Positions 48,969 to 59,358 are shown, counted from the first letter of the stretch. The stretch: 64,000 nucleotides of DNA from Acidomonas methanolica (GCF_004346035.1 NZ_SLZN01000013.1:1-64000), one strand, 5' to 3'. Notes: generated from the letters alone by a model not told the origin. A program made the numbers and translations.

Positions 48969-51866
48969 TTGACCTACGTGCGCAGTCGTAATCTTACTAA
49001 ACCTTTACTGATTGCCATTCTCTTTCTTCTGATTATGCGCAGCGAAAGGTCGTGCGCTCAAAATCTTGTTCCCCGGTACTATGGGGAGGCAGATGGAATT
49101 TCAGAGACAGAGATTCATTTGGCGGACGAGATGAGTGATGGCCGCCTTTTATTGGCTACGCCCAAGGGCTTCAGTCTATGGGACGGTCGGCAAACCGTCC
49201 CCCTTCTGCCATCTTCCGACGATAGTTTTAGTGCCGGTATCGCAGCGATAGAGTTGCCGAATCATCGCCTGTTCGCTGTTTATCCACATTATTTCGTACT
49301 TTACGCGCCCACCAAGTCTGCCACCTCATTTTCCTTTCCCCGTTACCAAAAAATCTGGACGGCTCGTTTACCTAAAGAGATGTCTTTACCCATAGCTGGG
49401 ATACGTCCATTCGTCGCCCCCTGGAAAGACGGCGTTCTATGGTGCAGCCAGAGTAAATGTTTACTCATCGAAATCGGTGAAAAAAATGGGTATCACCTGA
49501 TCACAAACCAGGCCGAAATTGGTCTGCCCGATTCTATCGCCGCGATTTCAGCTCTCTTCTCACGCGACGGTCATTTATGGATCGGCACGCGCAAGGGTGA
49601 AATCTGTCAAGTCGCGGAAGTGAGCAGTGTCTGCATGACTGCGGAAAATGGTCTCTTGAAGGAGCGCATCCGCGCTCTCACGGCGACAGATCCCCAGCAT
49701 GTCTTCGCCCGTACGCTGAATTTCGTCGAGACGGTGGATATGGAACACAACACGGTCCGTATCTCCCATCTTCCTGCTCAATCCCGACATATCGGAACAT
49801 CGATCAATTTCCTCAAACTGATCCCTCGCAAGAAATTCGGTCTTCTGACGCAGGGAAATGACGGGATTTTCTCCCTCAAGCCTGATGGGCGATGGTCGGC
49901 AGCAATATTGTCGGCTGATTCGGCGTCGGTCGATCTGGCGTCCTTCTCACTCGATCCACAGGACAATCTCTGGGTCGGCACGCTGGGCAGCGGTCTCTTC
50001 CGTGCTCTGGGTTATGGCGTTTTCGCGAATTACACCCATGCGGGCGGATTATCCCGCAATACGGTCTGGCAGACCCTCTATGTCGCTGAGGATATGCTGC
50101 TGGTCGCGACGGATAACGGGATCGACAGTCTCAACCCCCTGACATCGAAAATCCGGCATCTACGCGATGCGTCGACCTATACGCTGGCTCGTGACAATGA
50201 CGGAACGATCTGGTCGGCAAGTAATAGTCATGAGATCGTCAATTTCAACCCCATGAATGGCGAGGAAAAATCCTACCCGGTCTCCTATGTCAATGACATC
50301 CTGATCGACCGGACCGGGATCGTCTGGTGTCTTACCGATCTCGGCGTGTATCGTCTCGACCCGACCACGGATACCGCGCCCCAACTCGTTCCCGGATTGG
50401 CACAGCCCTCCCCCGCCGGCGTCATCATGCAGGACGGAACGATCTGGCTGCTCAGCGGCAAGCACCTGTATTTCATGCCCCCGGGATCCGCGCCACACCG
50501 CCTTGAGATTGAATGGTCCCAGCCGGATTTCAATCCTTTGTCGCTTACGGTGAAGAGCGCCTCGGAGATATGGGTGGGCGGAGATGGCGGCGTGATCCGA
50601 GTGATGCATGATGGCAATGTACTGGTCTCCCAGACCTATTTCGATCGTTCGGCTTTGATCGGCGATAGCATCTACAGTGTTTTCGCCGATTCACGCGGCT
50701 GGATCTGGGTCGGCACGAATCGCGGGGTGGCGGTCTTCAACGGCACACGCTGGGCCTATGCCGATTCGTCGGACGGACTCGCCGCCGACAATCTCAGCCA
50801 GAACGCCATCTCCGAGACGCCCGACGGCACGATCTGGATCGGCACCGCCAACGGCCTCACGCATGTCCTCCGCCCCGACACGCTCTTCGTACAACGCCCG
50901 CTTCATCCGTTCGTTGACAGCGTGCAGGCCGGAGGCAAGCCCTATACGGGTGCGAAGCTCCCCTATAGGGATGCGCCGCTCGAAATCCATTTCGGCAGCC
51001 TCGATTTTGCGGACGAACAGCATATCAGCTTCCGCTATCAGCTCAACGACGTCGATCCCGGCTGGGTCGTCACCGGGCAGAAGACCGTCCGCTACCCCGC
51101 CTTGCCGCCCGGCACACATTTTTTCACGCTCATCGCCTTCGATCAGAGGACGCACCGCGAGTCCGCGCCGATCGTCGTCCGGCTCTGCATGGCCTATCCC
51201 ATGTGGAAACGCTGGGAGGCGATCAGCCTCTATATTCTGATGACCCTCATCGTTGGATATGGTCTGTGGAACTGGCGCATGGCCATATCGACCCGGCGCA
51301 TCCGGACGCTCGAACGTCTGGTGTCCGAGCAGACGGCGCAGCTTGCCCAACAATTGCGCACCGACAGCCTGACCGGCCTGTTCAACCGGCGCGCCATCCA
51401 GGAAATACTGGAGAATATCCCCGGCCTCGCGGCCGGAAGCCGCACGATCTATATCGTCCTGATCGATATCGACCATTTCAAGACGATCAACGATATTTAC
51501 GGCCATGTCGCCGGCGATGACGTGCTCGTCGAATTCGGCCGCAGACTCCGGGAGACGATGCTGGACGGAGAGACGATCGGTCGGTACGGCGGCGAGGAGT
51601 TCATGGGGATCATTCTCAGCATGCCGGACCAGATTTTTCCGCGCCTCGCCGCGATTCGTGAGGCGGTCGAGACGAAGCCGTTCTCCATCTCGGGCGCGGA
51701 TGTGCGGGTCACGTTCAGCGCGGGCATCACCGCCCTTCATTTGAACGAAGGCTGGGTCCAGGCCGTGGCGCGCGCCGATTTCGCCCTCTATCGCGCCAAG
51801 AACAACGGCCGCGCCCACACGCTCGCGATGTTCGATACGATCCTCTCCGGCGAACCGGGATCTTGA
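48969..51866 (+). CDS. Periplasmic propeller sensor diguanylate cyclase
   Basis: A 965-residue membrane sensor. It starts with a signal peptide or anchor (PLLIAILFLLIMRSERSCA). Residues about 40-640 carry two-component-propeller repeats (LWIGTRKGEI, LWVGTLGSGLF, IWVGGDGGVI, IWVGTNRGVAVF, IWIGTANGLTHV). A Y_Y_Y domain follows (about 645-740), then one membrane helix (about 751-772) and a GGDEF domain with GGEEF at 874-878, so catalysis of c-di-GMP synthesis is expected. The RxxD inhibitory site is absent at the usual distance. No ATG fits; TTG 48969 or GTG 48978 must start translation. The 5' half is less GC-rich than neighbouring genes. Confidence 0.88.
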   Translation: MTYVRSRNLTKPLLIAILFLLIMRSERSCAQNLVPRYYGEADGISETEIHLADEMSDGRLLLATPKGFSLWDGRQTVPLLPSSDDSFSAGIAAIELPNHRLFAVYPHYFVLYAPTKSATSFSFPRYQKIWTARLPKEMSLPIAGIRPFVAPWKDGVLWCSQSKCLLIEIGEKNGYHLITNQAEIGLPDSIAAISALFSRDGHLWIGTRKGEICQVAEVSSVCMTAENGLLKERIRALTATDPQHVFARTLNFVETVDMEHNTVRISHLPAQSRHIGTSINFLKLIPRKKFGLLTQGNDGIFSLKPDGRWSAAILSADSASVDLASFSLDPQDNLWVGTLGSGLFRALGYGVFANYTHAGGLSRNTVWQTLYVAEDMLLVATDNGIDSLNPLTSKIRHLRDASTYTLARDNDGTIWSASNSHEIVNFNPMNGEEKSYPVSYVNDILIDRTGIVWCLTDLGVYRLDPTTDTAPQLVPGLAQPSPAGVIMQDGTIWLLSGKHLYFMPPGSAPHRLEIEWSQPDFNPLSLTVKSASEIWVGGDGGVIRVMHDGNVLVSQTYFDRSALIGDSIYSVFADSRGWIWVGTNRGVAVFNGTRWAYADSSDGLAADNLSQNAISETPDGTIWIGTANGLTHVLRPDTLFVQRPLHPFVDSVQAGGKPYTGAKLPYRDAPLEIHFGSLDFADEQHISFRYQLNDVDPGWVVTGQKTVRYPALPPGTHFFTLIAFDQRTHRESAPIVVRLCMAYPMWKRWEAISLYILMTLIVGYGLWNWRMAISTRRIRTLERLVSEQTAQLAQQLRTDSLTGLFNRRAIQEILENIPGLAAGSRTIYIVLIDIDHFKTINDIYGHVAGDDVLVEFGRRLRETMLDGETIGRYGGEEFMGIILSMPDQIFPRLAAIREAVETKPFSISGADVRVTFSAGITALHLNEGWVQAVARADFALYRAKNNGRAHTLAMFDTILSGEPGS

Positions 51867-51954
51867 GCACGCCGGGATCGGAATACCGGCGACACTCCAA
51901 ATTGTTTCGATATAGGTTTATTTCAGCGCCGTGATACGGGGTCCGGCGGCGCGA

Positions 51955-52860
51955 TCAGGACGGCAGGACGGTCGCGACGATATGCGAGTCCAACGCCTCG
52001 TATTCGTGGTAGCGCAAGGTGGCGTACAACTCCGCGCGGGTCTGCATCCGGTCGAGCATCGCCTTCGTGCTGCCGGTCTCCCGCAAGGTGCGATAGAGTT
52101 CCGCCTGCGCGAAATTCGCCACGCGCAACGAACTCACCGGCCAGATGATCATCCGGTAGCCCATCTCCTCGAATTCGGACGCGGTGAAAAACGGCGTGCG
52201 CCCGAACTCGGTCATGTTCGCCAGCAGCGGCACGCCGGGCAACGCCCTGGCGAAGGCGCGGAACATCTCAGCATCTGTCAGCGCCTCGGGGAAGATCGCA
52301 TCCGCTCCCGCCTCGCGATAGAGCCGCGCGCGCGCGACGGCGGCATCGAAACCCTCGCTCCCCGCGGCGTCGGTCCGGGCGACGATCACCATATCCCGCG
52401 CGGCGCGGGAGGCGGCGGCGACCTTGCGCGCCATCTCCTCCGGCGTCACGAGTTTCTTGTCGTTGAGATGACCGCATTTCTTGGGCAGGATCTGGTCCTC
52501 CAGATGCACCGCCCCCGCTCCAGCCGTCTCGAAGACACGCACCATGTTCATGACGTTGAGTGCTTCGCCATATCCCGTGTCGCCGTCCACCAGCAGGGGA
52601 AGCCCAGCGGCATTGACGATCTGGCTGATGAAGAACGCAACCTGATCGACGGTGATGATCCCGAGATCGGGCAGGCCCATGGAGGCCGTCATCGCCGCGC
52701 CGGAAAGATAGAGCGCCTCGAACCCCGCATCGCGCGCCTGGAGCGCCGCCTGGCCGTTATGCGCGCCGGGCAGGCGCAGGATGCCGGGACGCTCCAGCAG
52801 GCGGCGGAAACGCAGCCCCGCGGTTTCGCCGGGAAGGGCCCCGGCTGTCAGAGAGATCAT
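51955..52860 (-). CDS. prpB: 2-methylisocitrate lyase
   Basis: A 301-residue TIM-barrel lyase of the ICL/PEPM family, cutting 2-methylisocitrate to pyruvate and succinate in propionate degradation. The catalytic KKCGH motif is present (DQILPKKCGHLN), as are VDGDTGYG and VARTDA. ATG at 52860 shares a base with the prpC stop (TGATG), so translation is coupled. The longer frame upstream overlaps prpC and is rejected. Confidence 0.95.
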   Translation of the reverse strand: MISLTAGALPGETAGLRFRRLLERPGILRLPGAHNGQAALQARDAGFEALYLSGAAMTASMGLPDLGIITVDQVAFFISQIVNAAGLPLLVDGDTGYGEALNVMNMVRVFETAGAGAVHLEDQILPKKCGHLNDKKLVTPEEMARKVAAASRAARDMVIVARTDAAGSEGFDAAVARARLYREAGADAIFPEALTDAEMFRAFARALPGVPLLANMTEFGRTPFFTASEFEEMGYRMIIWPVSSLRVANFAQAELYRTLRETGSTKAMLDRMQTRAELYATLRYHEYEALDSHIVATVLPS

Positions 52861-54032
52861 CAGGCCACCTCCTCCAGCACGCCGCGCTCGCCGATGGGCA
52901 CGAAGACCTGTTTCTCCGGCCCGACATAGGCGGCGGACGGGCGGATGATCTTCCCCTCCGCGCGCTGCTCGATGACATGCGCGCTCCATCCCGCCGTCCG
53001 CGCCATGACGAAGAGCGGGGTGAACATCGCGGTCGGCACGCCCATCATGTGGTAGGCCACGGCGCTGAACCAGTCGAGATTGGGAAACATCTTCCGGGTA
53101 TCGGCCATGACGCGCTCGATGCGGTCGGCAATGGTGAAAAGCCGCGCCGACCCCGCGAGGCGGGAGAGCGCCCGGGCGCGATCGCGGACGATGCCGTGGC
53201 GCGGATCGGCGATCGTGTAGACCGGATGACCGAAGCCGATGATGACCTCCTTCGCCTCCACGCGGCGGCGGATATCCGCCTCGGCCTCGTCCGGCGTCAG
53301 GTAGCGTTGCTGGATGTCGAGCGCCACCTCGTTCGCGCCGCCATGCTTCGGGCCGCGCAACGCGCCGATCCCCGCCGTGATGGCCGAATACATGTCCGAC
53401 CCCGTCCCCGCGACCACGCGGCAGGCGAAGGTCGAGGCGTTGAATTCATGCTCGGCATAGAGAATGAGCGACGCGTGCATCGCGCCCACCCACTCCGGAC
53501 GCGGTTTCCGCCCGTGCAGGAGATGCAGGAAATGCCCGCCGATGCTGTCCTCCGGCGTCTCCAGCTCGATGCGGCGGCCATGGTGGGAGAAATGATACCA
53601 ATAAAGCAGCATGGACCCGAGCGAGGCGAGCAGCCGGTCGGCGATCTCCCGCGCGCCGACTGGATTACAGTCCGCCCGCTCCGGCAGGACACAGCCGAGC
53701 GTCGAAACGCCCGAGCGCAGCACGTCCATCGGATGCGCGGCGGCGGGAAGACTCTCCAGCGCGCGCCGCACGCTGTCGGGCAGCGCGCGGAACGTCCGGA
53801 GCCTTTCCTTGTAGGCCGCAAGCTCGGCGCGATCGGGCAGACGCCCATGGACGAGGAGATGCGCGACCTCCTCGAATTCGCAACCCTCGGCCAGATCGCG
53901 GATGTCATAGCCGCGATATTGCAACTCGTCCCCGCGCTGGCCGACGGAGCTGAGGGCGGTGTTGCCGGCAGTGACGCCGGAGAGCGCCACCGATTTCTTG
54001 GGGCGCGGCGCGGTGTCGGAACGGTCGGTCAT
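52860..54032 (-). CDS. prpC: 2-methylcitrate synthase
   Basis: A 390-residue citrate-synthase-fold enzyme joining propionyl-CoA and oxaloacetate. Features are [18 protein letters not shown] at the start, the GPKHGGANE block and GFGHPVYT with catalytic His residues, and the C-terminal RPSAAYVGP. The length and sequence style match PrpC rather than GltA. ATG at 54032 precedes [11 protein letters not shown], with an upstream non-conserved open extension rejected. It lies 67 bases after prpD. Confidence 0.95.
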   Translation of the reverse strand: MTDRSDTAPRPKKSVALSGVTAGNTALSSVGQRGDELQYRGYDIRDLAEGCEFEEVAHLLVHGRLPDRAELAAYKERLRTFRALPDSVRRALESLPAAAHPMDVLRSGVSTLGCVLPERADCNPVGAREIADRLLASLGSMLLYWYHFSHHGRRIELETPEDSIGGHFLHLLHGRKPRPEWVGAMHASLILYAEHEFNASTFACRVVAGTGSDMYSAITAGIGALRGPKHGGANEVALDIQQRYLTPDEAEADIRRRVEAKEVIIGFGHPVYTIADPRHGIVRDRARALSRLAGSARLFTIADRIERVMADTRKMFPNLDWFSAVAYHMMGVPTAMFTPLFVMARTAGWSAHVIEQRAEGKIIRPSAAYVGPEKQVFVPIGERGVLEEVA

Positions 54033-54099
54033 GGGATGGACCCCCTGATGCGGATGACGCCTCGCGGCGCTCCTTGCGAACTTGCCTCTGCCGGTCGGC

Positions 54100-55617
54100 T
54101 CATGCAGGCTGGAAGCCGAAGATCCCGCGCGCGCGGCTCTGCTCGATGCGCGCGGGGTCAATGCGGATTTCGAGCTCCGGCAGTTCCCGGGCCGTCAGGG
54201 ACGGCAGGGCCTGCACGACCGAAAGGAAACGCTCAGCCTCGGCGGACGTGACGATGCCTTCCGTCAACATGCGGAATTTGCGAATGTAGTCAGCGCGCTG
54301 CCACGGGGTCGCGCCAAGCGTGTGCGCATTGGCCACGGCCAGCTCGTCCGCGAGAACCGATCCGTCGCGGAAGCGGATGGTGATGCGGCCGCCGAACGCC
54401 TTTTCCTCCGGGTCCTCGGCATGGTAGCGGCGCGTCCATTCCGGGCTCTCGATCGTATGGATCTTGCGCCACAGACGCACCGTGTCCTCGCGCTGCGCGC
54501 GCTCCGGCAGGTAGGATTTCACATGATGCCATGCGCCGTCCTGCAATGCGACGGCGACGATATACATGATCGAGTGGTCCAACGTCTCGCGCGAGGCGTG
54601 CGGGTCGAATTTCTGCGGATCGTTCGAACCCGTGCCGATGACGTAATGCGTATGGTGGCTGGTCTCGATCAGCACGTCCTCGACATCGTCCCAGGATTTC
54701 ACCTGCCTGCCCATGCGGAAGGCGAGGTCGATCAGCGCCTGGCTCTGATATTCGGCGGAATGTTCCTTGGTGAAGGAGGACAGGATCGCGCGCTTGGGCT
54801 CGCCCGCCGACGGCAGCGGCACGCGATACAGCGCGTCCCTGCCGTCGAGCATCCAGGCGATCACGCCGTCCTCGCCTTCATAGATCGGGCTCGGCGACGT
54901 TTCGCCGAGCATGGCGCGATCGACGGATTCCACCGCCATCTTGCCCGCATGAGCCGGCGCATAGGCCTTCCAGGAGGAGATTTCTCCCTTGCGGCTCTGG
55001 CGCGTCGCGGTCGTCAGATGCAGCGCCTGCTGGACGGACTGGTAGATCGTCTCCACCGGCAGGCCCAGCAGCGTGCCGAGTCCCGCCGCGACGGACGGGC
55101 CGAGATGCGCCACATGGTCGATCTTGTGCTTGTGCAGAGAGATCGCCCGCACGAGATCGATCTGGATTTCATATCCCGTCGCGATGCCGCGCACGAGTTC
55201 GTGCCCCGACCGCTCGCATTGCTGGGCGACGGCGAGAATACCCGGAATATTGTCACCCGGATGCGAGTATTCCGCGGCGAGGAAGGTATCGTGATAATCG
55301 AGTTCGCGCACGGCCGTGCCGTTCGCCCAGGCCGCCCATTCGGCATGGACGCGCCGGTCGGGGCCCATGCCGAACAGCGTCGCCCCGCCGGGACGGGCAT
55401 GGGCGAGCGCCTCGGCCCGCGCGGAGATGACGGAATGACGGTTGATCGACGCGATCGCCACGGACGCATTGTCGATGATCCGGTTGACGATCATCTCCGC
55501 CACCTCCGTCTCGACCGCGACCGGATCGGCGGCGACGGAGGCGATCTTCCAGGCCAGTTGCCCTTCGCGCGGCAGGCGGTCGCTCTCCGGATGGACGGTG
55601 ACATCGTGAAACTGCAT
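54100..55617 (-). CDS. prpD: 2-methylcitrate dehydratase
   Basis: A 505-residue MmgE/PrpD-family enzyme dehydrating 2-methylcitrate. Conserved stretches are [39 protein letters not shown] and [18 protein letters not shown] at 55617 ([11 protein letters not shown], preceded by ggtccgagag) is preferred to an in-frame GTG at 55632. It is the first gene of the prpD-prpC-prpB operon, divergent from the regulator at 55741. Confidence 0.94.
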   Translation of the reverse strand: MQFHDVTVHPESDRLPREGQLAWKIASVAADPVAVETEVAEMIVNRIIDNASVAIASINRHSVISARAEALAHARPGGATLFGMGPDRRVHAEWAAWANGTAVRELDYHDTFLAAEYSHPGDNIPGILAVAQQCERSGHELVRGIATGYEIQIDLVRAISLHKHKIDHVAHLGPSVAAGLGTLLGLPVETIYQSVQQALHLTTATRQSRKGEISSWKAYAPAHAGKMAVESVDRAMLGETSPSPIYEGEDGVIAWMLDGRDALYRVPLPSAGEPKRAILSSFTKEHSAEYQSQALIDLAFRMGRQVKSWDDVEDVLIETSHHTHYVIGTGSNDPQKFDPHASRETLDHSIMYIVAVALQDGAWHHVKSYLPERAQREDTVRLWRKIHTIESPEWTRRYHAEDPEEKAFGGRITIRFRDGSVLADELAVANAHTLGATPWQRADYIRKFRMLTEGIVTSAEAERFLSVVQALPSLTARELPELEIRIDPARIEQSRARGIFGFQPA

Positions 55618-55681
55618 CTCTCGGACCTTCACTCATCTGATGGCGATGCCCGCATCTCGCGCCTTACGGGCGATTGACGAA

Positions 55682-55740
55682 AGAGGCGCAAAGGCGGAAA
55701 GAGGCGAAATGGCGAAGGCAGGTTTGCGAATGTTGCGAAT
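55682..55740. promoter_or_regulatory. Repeated motifs between prpD and its regulator
   Basis: Two direct copies of ttgcgaat, nine bases apart (55724-55731 and 55733-55740), abut the regulator start. Upstream, 55684-55720 contains several ggcgaaa-like units. ScfR/RamB-type regulators are known to bind TTTGC-type motifs, so these are candidate operators for autoregulation and control of prpDCB. This is inference from position and pattern. Confidence 0.45.
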
Positions 55741-57213
55741 ATGACCGTGGCGCATAAAAAAATCTTCTCGGGCGCGCGCATCGCCCGGCTGCGCGGCGAT
55801 CACGGCATGACGCAGGCGGCGCTGGCGCGGCGGCTCGGCCTGTCGGTGAGCTATTTCAACCAGATCGAACGGGACCAGCGCCCGCTCCCGCCGCGCCTGC
55901 TGGGCGAATTATGCGCGATCTTCGATGTCGGGGCCGATTTCTTCGACGACATGGAGGAAAATCGGGGCATTCAGGCCCTGCGCGAAATTTTGACGGATCG
56001 CGTCTTTTCCGGCGAAAGCGTGCCATTCGCCGCGCTTCAGGCCGCGATGCGCGTCGCCCCCGCTCTGTGCAGCGAGTTCGTGCATCTCTATCGCGCCTAT
56101 CTCTCGACGCAGGAACGCGGCGTCATCCAGTCCTCGGACGCCATGCACTCCCGCGCCCCCGCGACCGGCGCGGCGCAGGAGGAACCTTATGAGGCGGTCG
56201 CGTCCTGGGTGCAGGCCCATCACAATTACTTCGACACGCTGGACCGGATGGCGGAGGCGCAGTATCACGCCCTCGGTCTCGGCGAGGGCGGAATGGCCGC
56301 GCGGCTGTCGCGTCATCTGCGCGACCGCCATAATTTCCGCGTCGCGATGGATGCGGAGATGACGAAAAGCGGCGACACATGGCGCATCGACCGCAAAAGC
56401 CGCACCATCTGGCTGCCTGACGGCGAGCGTTATTCCCGCACCTGCTTCCGTCTGGCCCAGGCGATCGGCGAGGCGGAATGTCACGCGGCGTTCGAGCGAA
56501 TCCTGCGTCATTCGCCGCTGCGCGACACGGGCGCCGCGACGCTCGGGCGGCTCTTCCTGATGAATTACTATGCCGGCGCGCTGATCCTGCCCTACGGCAT
56601 CTTCCGCGACGCCGCCCTCGCCATGCGCCATGACATCGAACGCCTGCGCCGGGTTTTCGGCGCGAGCTTCGAGCAGGTCTGCCATCGCCTCAGCACGCTC
56701 CAGCGTCCCGGCGCGGAAGGCGTTCCGTTCTATTTCATGAAAATCGACATCGCGGGAAACATTCTCAAGAGTTACAGCGCCAACAGCTTCTTCCCCTCGC
56801 GCTTCGGCGGACCATGCCCGCTCTGGAGCGTGTTCCGCGCCTTCCAGATGCCTGCCCAGGTGCAGGTGCAACTCGCACGGATGGACGACCACAAGAATTA
56901 TCTCAGCATCGCGCGTCAGGTCGGGCGCAGCAGCACGTCCAGCTTCGACCAACCGCGCCAGACGGCCGTGATGCTGGGTTGTTCCATCGAACATGCGCGC
57001 GATCTGGTCTACAGCGTCGGGCTTGATCTGGCCGAGCCTGCGACGCTCGTCCCGATCGGGCCGGGATGCCGCGCCTGCCTGCGGGACAATTGCGCCCATC
57101 GCGCCCTTCCCGCCTCGGGCCATCGGCAGGCCGCCGCGCGCGACGCGCGGGGACGCCTGCCGGAGCCCGTCCACCCGCTCAGCGCGACAGCGCGAAATTC
57201 AGCCCCGTCATGA
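55741..57213 (+). CDS. ScfR-type short-chain fatty acyl-CoA regulator
   Basis: A 490-residue protein. The XRE-type HTH occupies residues 10-65 (RIARLRGDHGMTQAALARRL, SYFNQIERDQRPLPPRLL). The large C-terminal part resembles IrrE/DUF2083-type sensors that bind acyl-CoA, with a cysteine-rich GCRACLRDNCAH near residue 442. The family includes RamB, PrpR and ScfR, controllers of propionate and acetate metabolism. The divergent arrangement with prpDCB strongly supports that role. Its 3' end overlaps the convergent receptor gene by 35 bases. Confidence 0.88.
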   Translation: MTVAHKKIFSGARIARLRGDHGMTQAALARRLGLSVSYFNQIERDQRPLPPRLLGELCAIFDVGADFFDDMEENRGIQALREILTDRVFSGESVPFAALQAAMRVAPALCSEFVHLYRAYLSTQERGVIQSSDAMHSRAPATGAAQEEPYEAVASWVQAHHNYFDTLDRMAEAQYHALGLGEGGMAARLSRHLRDRHNFRVAMDAEMTKSGDTWRIDRKSRTIWLPDGERYSRTCFRLAQAIGEAECHAAFERILRHSPLRDTGAATLGRLFLMNYYAGALILPYGIFRDAALAMRHDIERLRRVFGASFEQVCHRLSTLQRPGAEGVPFYFMKIDIAGNILKSYSANSFFPSRFGGPCPLWSVFRAFQMPAQVQVQLARMDDHKNYLSIARQVGRSSTSSFDQPRQTAVMLGCSIEHARDLVYSVGLDLAEPATLVPIGPGCRACLRDNCAHRALPASGHRQAAARDARGRLPEPVHPLSATARNSAPS

Positions 57214-59308
57214 CCGTCAGCCCCTGATTGGGAATGGCCGCCAGAGAGCTCGCATAATACTGGCGGTTGGTCACGTTGTCCGCGCTGGCGAAAAGCTGGA
57301 GCCGCTTAGTGATCTGATAATTGCCGAAGAGATCGAACACCACATAGCCGGCGCGGATCGTGGTCAGTCCCGTATCGACGCTCGGCTGCCCGCGCGTATG
57401 CGTCGCCGCGCGGATGCGGCCGCCGATCGTCAGCCGGTCGTTCCAGAAATGCACCCCCAGCGTTCCGGCCAGAACCGAACGCGGCGGCTTGGTCACGACC
57501 TGATCGTAGCCGGAATAATCCTCGCCCGGCAGTTTCGTCGTCGTGTCCGTATAGGAGAGCGAGGCGAAAAGGCGGCGCGCGTCGTATTTCACCTGCCCCT
57601 CGAAACCGCTCGTATGGGTGTTGCCCGCGATGTTCTGGAAGAAATATCCGTAGTTCGGAATATAGGAGCCCGGGCTCGGCGCGCCTGTGACCAGCGTCTG
57701 TCCGATATAGTTCTTGATGCGCGTATTGAAATAATCGCCGCTGAAGGTCAGGCGGTCGTGATCGACGAGAACGTCGTCATAATGCAGCTTCGTGCCGACC
57801 TCCCAGCCATAGGTCCGCTCCGGACTCAGATTCGGGTTGGGAATGAATTTGAGAAAGCCGAGACCGGGATGGGAGCCGGAATACAGCGTCTCCGTCGTGG
57901 CGGGAGGGCGGAAGCCGAGACCGTAATTCGCATAGATCTGCAAGCCCTTCACGGGATTGACGGCCAGCGTGACCTTGGGATTGACCGCATCCGACCCCTT
58001 GTTGATATGGAAGGGCCCGGCGGGAACGCTCGTGAAGCCGCCGATCTCGTTCACCCCGCCGCCCGAGAGGCTGTAGCTGTCATAGCGCAGCGCGCCGGTG
58101 AGCTGGACGATCTTCCAGCCCAGCGTGGCCTGGGTGAAGGCGGAGCCGACGCCGCGCCCGCCGCTCGGCGTCGCGCCGGTATAGCCCGTCTGGTCCGTGG
58201 TGTTGACGTGATCATGGTAATATTCGCCGCCGTAATTCAGCGCGATGCTGACCGGCCCGGCGCGCAGGAGGGAGGTGTTGTCCGCCTCGAAACCGAGAGT
58301 CGTCAGGTTGTAATGGGTGAGATCCGCCGCCGCCACGGTCACGCCCTGAAAGGAGGGGGTCTCATTCGCCATGCTCGTGCTGACGATATAGCCCTTCACG
58401 TGCAGCGCCACGAGCGGGTTGTCGTGCGGCGTGAAGCGATATTCGATCGTGCCGGTATTGTTCTGCACCTCGTCCGCCGTGGCGATCCCTTCAGTCCCGA
58501 CGCCGAACTGGTTGTGATAGATCACGGTGCCGAGCTTCAGGCTCTGGTCGATCCCCGGCGTGATGTCGATCTTGAACAGCCCCGATTGCAGGCGCTGGAA
58601 CGTGTGGGCGATCTGATTGCCGTCGCCGTCGTCGTAAGCGCCCGAACTGCGCATGGAAAACGCGGCGGCCACGCCCAGCCAGTCCGTCACCCGCGCGCCC
58701 GCGCCGACCATGCCCGATCCGTCATAATTGTTCGTGCCGCCCAGAGCGCGCGCCTGCATGCCGTAGTGTTTTCCGGCCTCGACCAGATCGTCCACATCGA
58801 GCGTGTGCAGGTTCATCACACCGGCGATCGCGCCCGCGCCGTCCGCCGTGGCGACCGTGCCGCGCTGCACGTCCACTCCGGCCAGCAGCCCGGGATCGAC
58901 ATAGACGCTCCCGTTCGCGCCATGGCCGCTTTCCTGGAAATTCTGGCGCGCACCGTCGATCATGACGTTGACGCGCCCGAAATCCTGCATCCCGCGCATG
59001 GAGACGGCGAGAGAGGGCGTGCCGTCATTCTGGAAATACACGCCCGGCAATCCGGTGAGAATCGCATAGGGCTCGTTGGGCTGTACGCGCAGCATCTCCT
59101 TGCGCGATGCATGAGCCGAGGCCTGCGGCACCTCGGGCGCGGCGGTGCGCCCGCGCACCGTCACTTTCCCGAGGCGGATGGTGGACCCGCCCTTCTCGTT
59201 CGCCTCCCCGGTCGCGGTAACGGATTGGGTTTCGGCGAGAGCCGGCGCGGCGACGCAGAGGGCGAGCGTCGCGACGGACAGGCTGAGCAGGCGGCGGGTC
59301 GGCGGCAT
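57179..59308 (-). CDS. TonB-dependent haem receptor
   Basis: A 709-residue outer-membrane receptor. The signal peptide is LLSLSVATLALCVAAPALA. The plug domain follows (residues about 60-170, including VSMRGMQDFGRVNVMIDGAR). In the barrel, FRPPATTE and IPNPNLSPERTYGWE resemble the FRAP and NPNL motifs of haem receptors. ATG at 59308 is chosen over an in-frame TTG at 59317. It is divergent from hmuTUV across a region with Fur-box-like palindromes, so haem import is the likely role. Confidence 0.9.
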   Translation of the reverse strand: MPPTRRLLSLSVATLALCVAAPALAETQSVTATGEANEKGGSTIRLGKVTVRGRTAAPEVPQASAHASRKEMLRVQPNEPYAILTGLPGVYFQNDGTPSLAVSMRGMQDFGRVNVMIDGARQNFQESGHGANGSVYVDPGLLAGVDVQRGTVATADGAGAIAGVMNLHTLDVDDLVEAGKHYGMQARALGGTNNYDGSGMVGAGARVTDWLGVAAAFSMRSSGAYDDGDGNQIAHTFQRLQSGLFKIDITPGIDQSLKLGTVIYHNQFGVGTEGIATADEVQNNTGTIEYRFTPHDNPLVALHVKGYIVSTSMANETPSFQGVTVAAADLTHYNLTTLGFEADNTSLLRAGPVSIALNYGGEYYHDHVNTTDQTGYTGATPSGGRGVGSAFTQATLGWKIVQLTGALRYDSYSLSGGGVNEIGGFTSVPAGPFHINKGSDAVNPKVTLAVNPVKGLQIYANYGLGFRPPATTETLYSGSHPGLGFLKFIPNPNLSPERTYGWEVGTKLHYDDVLVDHDRLTFSGDYFNTRIKNYIGQTLVTGAPSPGSYIPNYGYFFQNIAGNTHTSGFEGQVKYDARRLFASLSYTDTTTKLPGEDYSGYDQVVTKPPRSVLAGTLGVHFWNDRLTIGGRIRAATHTRGQPSVDTGLTTIRAGYVVFDLFGNYQITKRLQLFASADNVTNRQYYASSLAAIPNQGLTVMTGLNFALSR

Positions 59309-59358
59309 TTCGGTCAATCCCAGGCGATGAGGTTCGAAACAGGGTGGAGCGACTCAAT

